Below the pieces are notes generated by a model. It did not search any database and was not told the origin of the DNA. It saw only the letters and a list, made by a program, of their open reading frames with translations. Positions 14,394 through 18,934 of a DNA stretch of 18,934 nt are shown in pieces; within the stretch, counting starts at the first letter, position 1, and each line of letters starts with the position of its first letter. The stretch lies in contig CAZHDW010000028.1 of the NCBI GenBank assembly GCA_964531265.1, positions 1 to 18,934 of the forward strand, written 5' to 3'. The position numbers and the translations under genes are program-made. Origin of the DNA: Hominenteromicrobium sp964531265 (GTDB lineage: Bacteria; Bacillota; Clostridia; Oscillospirales; Acutalibacteraceae).

Positions 14394-15443
14394 TTATACA
14401 AAAATCAGTAAAAACAGTTTTGCCATTGCATATCCCAGCAGACCGCAGCCGGGAAAAGTGCAGACCCATGTGAGCACAAGCTCCTTAACTACACCCCAGT
14501 TGACATTACTCATTCTGCGCGCAGCTCCCACACCCATGATAGCCGTGGTCTTCGTATGAGTGGTGCTTACAGGTATACCGGTAAGGCTTGAGAGCAGCAG
14601 ACAGAGCGTAGCCGCAAGATCAGCCGAGAACCCCTGATACGGCTTCAGCTTTACCATATCCATGCCGACGGACTTAATGATACGGTAGCCACCGATAGAG
14701 GTTCCGAGGCCCATTACAGCGGAGCAAAGCACCATGAGCCAAATGGGAACTATGAATGTGGAGGCCTCCGACTGTCCGTTTGCAAAGGCCGCACCAAGCA
14801 GGAAGATCGCCATGAACTTCTGGCCGTCCTGTGCACCGTGCATGAATGCCATGGCCGCACCGCCGGCTATCTGTGCACCGGAGAAAAAGCGCTCCGTTTT
14901 CAGCCTGTTACGGTTTCGGAATATCAAAACAGTCAACTTTGAAACCACAAAGCCCATTCCGAAGCCGAGAATCGTTGAAAGGAAGATACCGTACACTACC
15001 TTTATCCACTCAGCTCCATTTATTCCGGAAAAACTGTTCTGTATCGCAACGGCGGCACCGGAAATGCCTGCTATCAGCGCATGACTCTCACTCGTCGGTA
15101 TACCGAAATACCATGCTGCCGTAGCCCAAATAACTATAGCTGCCATTGCAGCACACAGGGCTATGAGCGAAAGGTGTGCATCGCCGCCGAAATCAACCAT
15201 ATTGTATATGGTCATTGCAACCGATGCATTTATGGAGGTCATCACCAAAACACCGAGGAAATTGAAAACCGCGGCCATTATAATAGCCTTTCTAACGCCT
15301 ATTGCCCTTGTGGAAACACAGGTCGCAATGGCATTCGGCGCATCTGTCCAGCCGTTCACGAGTATTACGCCGAGAGTCAGTAGCGTGGAAACAAACAGCA
15401 TCGGGCTTCCAAGCATCTGATTCAGAAATTCTAACATTGACAT
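14394..15443 (-). CDS. pit: Pit-family inorganic phosphate transporter
   Basis: A 349-residue polytopic membrane protein of the PiT family, which takes up inorganic phosphate (as a metal-phosphate complex, with protons in bacteria). The two inverted PiT signatures are visible: NGWTDAPNAIATCVSTRAIG near 30-50 and GIPVSTTHTKTTAIMGVGAA near 292-311, with hydrophobic helices throughout. Length is typical of short Firmicute members that pair with DUF47. Site AGGAG stands 8 nt before ATG. It is co-directional with and about 100 bp downstream of the two-component genes, so that system could control it. The intervening gap holds a GC-rich hairpin (about 15467-15488) with a weak T-run. Confidence 0.95.
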   Translation of the reverse strand: MSMLEFLNQMLGSPMLFVSTLLTLGVILVNGWTDAPNAIATCVSTRAIGVRKAIIMAAVFNFLGVLVMTSINASVAMTIYNMVDFGGDAHLSLIALCAAMAAIVIWATAAWYFGIPTSESHALIAGISGAAVAIQNSFSGINGAEWIKVVYGIFLSTILGFGMGFVVSKLTVLIFRNRNRLKTERFFSGAQIAGGAAMAFMHGAQDGQKFMAIFLLGAAFANGQSEASTFIVPIWLMVLCSAVMGLGTSIGGYRIIKSVGMDMVKLKPYQGFSADLAATLCLLLSSLTGIPVSTTHTKTTAIMGVGAARRMSNVNWGVVKELVLTWVCTFPGCGLLGYAMAKLFLLIFV

Positions 15444-15543
15444 AAGCTATTCTCCTGTAATAATTATCGGGCAGCGCAGGCCGCCCGGGTGTCATATTAT
15501 CAGAAAATCGGATAAGATGCGGCAAAGATATATATTTCTGCGG

Positions 15544-16257
15544 TCATTCGTCCCTTTCGCCGTTCATTCTGTAGCCGACGCCCAGCTCGTTCGTGATATA
15601 TTTTGCTTCGCCCGGCTTCACTCCGAATTTCTTTCGTATATTGGCCATGTTCACCTGAAGCTTCTTGATACTGCCCTCATTCGGGTAGCCCTAAACGCCC
15701 TTGATTATCGCGGAATAGGTCATCATCTTGCCGCAATGCTCGGACAAAAGCGCCACTATATTGTACTCCGTTTGGGACAGCTTTATTTCCTTGCCCTGAA
15801 TAAATATCTGCCTGGCATCGTAATCTATCACCATATCGCGCACCTGAAATCTTCCGCCGGGCAGCTTTCCCTCATCCGCTCTGTGGCGATAGTTTCTCAG
15901 CGTCATTCGTATGCGCGCCAGCAGCTCGGGCGCACTGAACGGCTTTGTCACATAATCGTTTGCTCCGGCATCCAGAGCATTCACCTTGTCCCTGTCATCG
16001 CTTCTGGCAGAAAGCACTATTATCGGCACGAGAGAATCCCGGCGAACGAACTCCAAAAAGCACATGCCGTCCCTGTCCGGCAGGCCGAGATCGAGTATCA
16101 CCACGTCCGGCTGATATGAGAGGAACATCGTCTGCCCCATGGCACAGGTGTTCGCCAGCAGCACCTGATAGCTCTCGGTTTGAAGCAGTGTCTCTATGAC
16201 GGAGCGTATATTTGCGTCATCCTCCACCAAGAGGATCTTGTACTTGTTATTTATCAT
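15544..16257 (-). pseudogene. KdpE-like response regulator with premature amber stop
   Basis: The full frame encodes 237 codons: a receiver domain (VEDD at 11-14, phospho-acceptor D56 in ILDLGLPD, conserved T/K later in VTKPFSAPEL) and an OmpR/KdpE winged helix. At codon 189 the frame has TAG (complement of 15691-15693), followed without any shift by GYPNEGSIKKLQVNMANIR and ending ITNELGVGYRMNGERDE. Relatives carry Trp there (VWG), so a single G-to-A change from TGG explains it. The truncated 188-residue product lacks the recognition helix and should not bind DNA. It starts inside the kinase gene's end (11-nt overlap). Alternatives are a sequencing error or suppression. Without the amber codon it would be an intact OmpR-family regulator. 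Confidence 0.85.
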
Positions 16258-17311
16258 CTGTTATCTCCTCTGTATCCAGTGTAAAGCGAAACAGTGCGCC
16301 GCCGGTCTTTCGGTTTTCCGCGCTTATCTCGCCGTCATGCGCCTTTATGATAGTGGCACAGACGGATAAGCCTATACCGGCATTTCTCTTTCTGCCGTCC
16401 GATGCCTCTCCCGGCGTCTCATAGCAGCCGGCGAATATATGCTTCAGCCTACCCTCACTTATGCCGCAGCCGTCATCCGACACCTCGAAAATCGCCTGCT
16501 GAGCCAGTGTGAAGATGTGCAGCGTCAGCGTTTTCATGCCGGTGGCGTGTACTACAGCGTTCTCCAAAAGATTGATGAGCACCTGCTCTATCAGTATCGT
16601 ATCCATCGGCACCACGATTATCTCATCCGGAATATCGAGCACCACCTCCTGCCCGGGATAGCGCGACAAGAACTTTGTCATTACGGAATCCACAAGCTCG
16701 TCCAAAATGGTAGGCGTTTTGGTTATTTTTATCTTGCCGCTGTCTATCCTCGTGATGGAAAGCAGGTTTTCCACCATGCGCACAAGCCACTCGGAATCCT
16801 CCTGGATGCTCAGCAGCATGGCATCCTGCTGAGCCGTAGTCAGGCTCTCCCTTTTCGATCTCAGTGTGGTGCTGGCGCTGTATATTGTAGTAAGCGGTGT
16901 GCGAAGGTCATGGGAAACGGCACGCAGGAGATTGGCTCGCATTCTTTCGCGCTCGCTCTCCGCTTTTGTGGCCTCATGCAGCTTTATTTTTGTCGTCAGC
17001 ATACCCGTCAGTATCGCGACCGTCACCATTATGATGGCGGATATCAGGTTCACCGGTGTTATGAAATCAAATGCAAAATAGGGGAACGTAAACACATAGT
17101 TCACGGCGAACATCGCGGCTATCGCAGACAGAACTCCGTAGATATATCCGTCCGTTATCAGCGATATCAGGAACACGGCAAAAACGAAAAAGGTAGTTAT
17201 ATGCTCCTCGACATCCATTTCCTGAAAGGCTATGCTGACACCTACGGCCGCAAGCAGTATTGCGATCGATATCAGCACATTTTTTAGTATTTCCTTGAAA
17301 TTCAGCTTCAT
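16247..17311 (-). CDS. KdpD-like sensor histidine kinase (DUF4118)
   Basis: A 354-residue membrane kinase from ATG 17311. GTG 17314 is also in frame, but the spacing from GGAG (7 nt) favours the ATG. Residue numbers here count from that GTG. Residues 10-108 form the four-helix DUF4118 domain typical of KdpD, HisKA follows with H135 (AVSHDLRTPL), then the ATPase domain with N252 (NLLENAVVHA), DDGCGIS (280-286) and GIGLSVC (313-319). The N-terminal KdpD and universal-stress domains and GAF region are missing, as in many short Firmicute homologues; no kdpABC is present. All catalytic motifs look intact. It overlaps the response regulator gene, which is broken, so the kinase may lack its partner. 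Location next to Pit suggests ion or phosphate homeostasis, by inference. Confidence 0.9.
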   Translation of the reverse strand: MKLNFKEILKNVLISIAILLAAVGVSIAFQEMDVEEHITTFFVFAVFLISLITDGYIYGVLSAIAAMFAVNYVFTFPYFAFDFITPVNLISAIIMVTVAILTGMLTTKIKLHEATKAESERERMRANLLRAVSHDLRTPLTTIYSASTTLRSKRESLTTAQQDAMLLSIQEDSEWLVRMVENLLSITRIDSGKIKITKTPTILDELVDSVMTKFLSRYPGQEVVLDIPDEIIVVPMDTILIEQVLINLLENAVVHATGMKTLTLHIFTLAQQAIFEVSDDGCGISEGRLKHIFAGCYETPGEASDGRKRNAGIGLSVCATIIKAHDGEISAENRKTGGALFRFTLDTEEITDDK

Positions 17312-17371
17312 CACGATTCTCCTGACACATTATACATCGTTATATTAACATGCTTTTGGCAAAAAGACGGT

Positions 17372-17412
17372 AAAAAAAGACCCATATGCCGCCTGAAAGC
17401 AGCACATGAGTC
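17372..17412 (-). terminator. Rho-independent terminator of the P-ATPase remnant
   Basis: On the - strand a 14-bp stem with three G-T pairs (complement of 17399-17412 with 17379-17392) and a 6-nt loop is followed by seven T's (complement of 17372-17378). It lies 134 nt beyond the ATPase stop and before the kinase gene. Confidence 0.85.
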
Positions 17413-17545
17413 TCATTCTCTATAAGCATCCCAGGCAAAAGCCGTTCTGACGGGAAAGCTGCGCACATTATATGCGGAATTACTCTCTCCGCAAAATAAT
17501 AACACATAGCCCACTCAAAAACAAGCGTCGCCACATCGACTACAT

Positions 17546-18050
17546 TTATTCCGTTTTTCCCTTCGGCAGCAGATTTGTCATGCTTTTAAGGCTTATGCCG
17601 AGTGTCGACATGTTGTGAAGCAGAGCAGAGGTCGGCGGCAGGATGCCTGATACACCATGGTCTCTCCGCTCACCACCTTGCCGTCAAGCGGTATCATGCT
17701 TCCTGTGCGTACGCATATGCAGTCGCCGGTGCTGACCGAGGTTACCGGGACAAGTACCTCCTCGTCCCCTGCTTTGAGCCACACCTTGTCGACATTCAGT
17801 GACATCACTCCGGCAAGATCGGCCACTGACTTTTTATGCATCCAATCCTCCAGTATCTCGCCGAGCCCAAGCATGAACATCACAGAGGAGGCTGTTGAGA
17901 AATCTCCGCGCAGTATGGACACTGCCACCGCCGCGCCGTCAAGGACAGCTACGGAAAGCTTGCCGTGCAGAAGTGCCGAGATGCTCTCCCTAATATACTT
18001 CACCGAGCGCAGAACGGAAATGACCGCGGTGACGGGCGCCGGATATCTTC
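17546..18050 (-). pseudogene. Heavy-metal P-type ATPase remnant with large internal deletion
   Basis: Two pieces of one clostridial metal P-type ATPase are visible. The first (about 17650-18045) reads APVTAVISVLRSVKYIRE, SVAVLDGAAVAVSILRGDF, MLGLGEILEDWMHKKSVADL and the actuator-domain text ending VVSGETMV. The second, in another frame to TAA 17546-17548, reads GILPPTSALLHNMSTLGIS then LKSMTNLLPKGKTE, the last transmembrane helix and tail of the same family. They meet near 17650. Everything between is gone: the TGE loop, the DKTGT phosphorylation site, the nucleotide-binding domain and the metal-site helices. The N-terminus is missing too. The normal protein has roughly 600-700 residues. No ion transport is possible. 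Confidence 0.85.
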
Positions 18051-18125
18051 CTAAGATAATATTCCAGAATATCCGGCTGTTCCAAACAACACACCGGCAG
18101 CAAACATACCAAGCTTCTTTATCAT
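18051..18125 (-). pseudogene. DUF6110-like small gene, 3'-truncated
   Basis: AGGAGG (complement of 18135-18140) precedes ATG 18123-18125 by 9 nt. The frame reads MIKKLGMFAAGVLFGTAG and ends after 24 residues. The KKLG-F-A-G-VLFGTAG start is that of the DUF6110 family, short (about 80-residue) proteins usually encoded just upstream of clostridial metal P-type ATPases. The rest of this gene and the ATPase start were lost together, so their remains now touch. The longer frame reaching to 18291 on this strand is not a gene; it starts in intergenic sequence. Confidence 0.7.
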
Positions 18126-18344
18126 TATTTTCAACCTCCTGTTTGAGTTGCAAAAGAGTTTTTTCTGTAATAATTGTATCGCTATTTCGTGCAAAAATCG
18201 ACTCCGAGCGGTTTCGAAAAATATCCCTATACGGACGCAAAACAGGCTGAAAAGCCGTGTTTTTTACCGTTTTGCTGACCGCTTGGAGCATTAATTGCCG
18301 TTTTGGAGTGGAATTTCACGGCTTAGCTCGGATATAATTCATTA

Positions 18345-18367
18345 AAGAGCCGAAAATCGGCTTTTTT
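18345..18367 (+). terminator. Terminator-like hairpin in the divergent intergenic region
   Basis: AGCCGA (18348-18353), AAA, TCGGCT (18357-18362) then a run of T to 18367 form a compact intrinsic-terminator shape on the + strand. A TATAAT at 18333-18338 lies just upstream. No gene ends here, so it may stop a short leader transcript or be a leftover of a deleted gene. Confidence 0.55.
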
Positions 18368-18378
18368 AGTCCAATATA

Positions 18379-18396
18379 GGTTAGCATGAACTAACT
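18379..18396. promoter_or_regulatory. Candidate operator between AraC and P-ATPase genes
   Basis: GTTAG (18380-18384), six bases, CTAAC (18391-18395) form a dyad just before the AraC gene. TTAGCAT (18381-18387) is also repeated inverted as ATGCTAA over the start codon (18414-18420). This resembles binding sites of iron-responsive or AraC-type regulators, but the regulator is not identified. Confidence 0.4.
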
Positions 18397-18413
18397 ACCG
18401 TTGAGGCGATCCT

Positions 18414-18902
18414 ATGCTAAACACAGCTTCCCGTTGGGATATTTTTCAGGAAACAGGTATTGAAAACAATATAGAAAACATTGTCGAAACAGAGACTTGC
18501 AGGGTGCTGCGTCTTAAGGGCCCGGGCGGAGAGGGGCTCATCACCATTTACAATGTGTTTGACGGCGTTTACCTCATGTACAATGACTGTCACATGTCGC
18601 GATACAGCAGCTATTTTTCTCTGCCGGAGGAGCTTGCAAGGCGTTTCGATATAAGCACCGGCGCATTGAAATCCGGCTTTAAAAGTGTTTACGGCAGCCC
18701 GATACACACGTATACACGCGCCTACAGAATGAACTCGGCGGCCGAGCTCCTGACCACGCACAGAAAACGGCGCATAATCGATATAGCATCAAGCGTGGAA
18801 TATGACAACCCGAGCAAATTCACAGCAGCCTTCAAGGCGCAGTTCGGCATGACCCCGGTGGAATACAGAGGTCGGACTGTCGGCGACACCTCACATAATT
18901 GA
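18414..18902 (+). CDS. AraC-family regulator with an apparent in-frame internal deletion
   Basis: A 162-residue AraC protein. Residues 1-66 (MLNTASRWDIFQETGIENNI, then NVFDGVYLMYNDCHMSRY) match the N-terminus of PchR-type clostridial AraC regulators. From about residue 70 the sequence is already inside the C-terminal double helix-turn-helix (PEELARRFDISTGALKSGF, RMNSAAELL, IIDIASSVEYDNPSKFTAAF, FGMTPVEYRG). Relatives are about 300-330 residues, so roughly 150-170 residues of ligand-binding and linker sequence are missing near nt 18606-18623, with the frame kept. The DNA-binding domain is complete, so it could bind constitutively, or the gene may be dead. GAGG lies 7 nt before ATG. It is divergent from the DUF6110/P-ATPase remnant, which it or its parent probably controlled. 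Confidence 0.8.
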   Translation: MLNTASRWDIFQETGIENNIENIVETETCRVLRLKGPGGEGLITIYNVFDGVYLMYNDCHMSRYSSYFSLPEELARRFDISTGALKSGFKSVYGSPIHTYTRAYRMNSAAELLTTHRKRRIIDIASSVEYDNPSKFTAAFKAQFGMTPVEYRGRTVGDTSHN

Positions 18903-18934
18903 TGCACTCTCAGTAAAAAAAGACTCTTCTGTCA

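Noticed and set aside
142..15693. UAG reassigned to an amino acid, given in-frame TAG codons at 142 and 15691
   Set aside because: The first gene also carries two frameshifts and the second TAG replaces a conserved Trp by one base change. The kinase gene at 4067 ends in TAG, but a TAA two codons later makes that weak evidence, so recoding is unlikely rather than excluded.
16439..17287. Long + strand open frame of 282 codons
   Set aside because: It is antisense to the histidine kinase, rich in His/Arg/Tyr/Gln and without domain features, as expected for a shadow frame.
17340..17534. 64-codon - strand frame between the ATPase remnant and the kinase
   Set aside because: A strong terminator stem and T-run lie inside it and it has no ribosome site.
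18126..18291. N-terminal extension of the P-ATPase frame up to 18291
   Set aside because: It runs through the ribosome binding site and start of the DUF6110-like gene and does not resemble any ATPase N-terminus.
1..18934. CRISPR array, complete insertion sequence or prophage
   Set aside because: No regularly spaced repeats, transposase or phage structural genes were seen in the window.

Overview
The window looks like a chromosomal segment of a low-to-mid GC gut-type Firmicute, most likely class Clostridia (Oscillospiraceae/Ruminococcaceae-like). Reasons: strong AGGAGG-type ribosome binding sites, a CD1871A-type CXXC micro-protein, a DUF6110-type leader in front of a metal P-type ATPase, a clostridial AraC regulator family, and a cytoplasmic GH9 enzyme. 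Family names come from reading the proteins; no database search was run.

Left part (1-5183, mostly + strand) is an accessory region. It holds a gene tail, a broken MmcQ/YjbR gene, four GNAT acetyltransferases (one resembling streptothricin acetyltransferases of the Sat4 type), the C-terminal half of a large serine recombinase, a frameshifted gene of unknown function, a Nudix hydrolase and a small P-loop kinase. It closes with a strong terminator. Small group-transfer enzymes beside recombinase debris suggest a former mobile element or cargo hotspot.

Middle part (5179-11418): a signal-less GH9 glycosidase (- strand), a tRNA-Pro(UGG) with consensus promoter and terminator, a start-less gene vestige, a RelA/SpoT-domain protein, then a MerR regulator divergent from a 38-codon stump of an iron-type alcohol dehydrogenase. 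The shared region keeps a textbook 19-bp-spacer MerR-type promoter. A TIM-barrel glycosidase-like gene follows on the - strand.

Right part (11450-18902, - strand except the last gene): a compact operon encoding a thioredoxin-fold lipoprotein, a 49-residue CXXC micro-protein and a polyferredoxin-like membrane protein, plausibly a redox relay across the membrane, with the glycosidase-like gene just downstream. Next come DUF47 and a Pit phosphate transporter, then a KdpD/KdpE-like two-component pair whose regulator has a premature amber codon. Last is a divergent AraC / DUF6110-P-ATPase locus in which all three genes appear to have internal deletions.

The main theme is decay. About eight loci are interrupted, truncated or internally deleted, while their promoters, operators and terminators are often still readable. 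No CRISPR array, complete insertion sequence or phage module was seen. The best candidate for a poorly described system is the redox-relay operon with its co-directional glycosidase-like gene.
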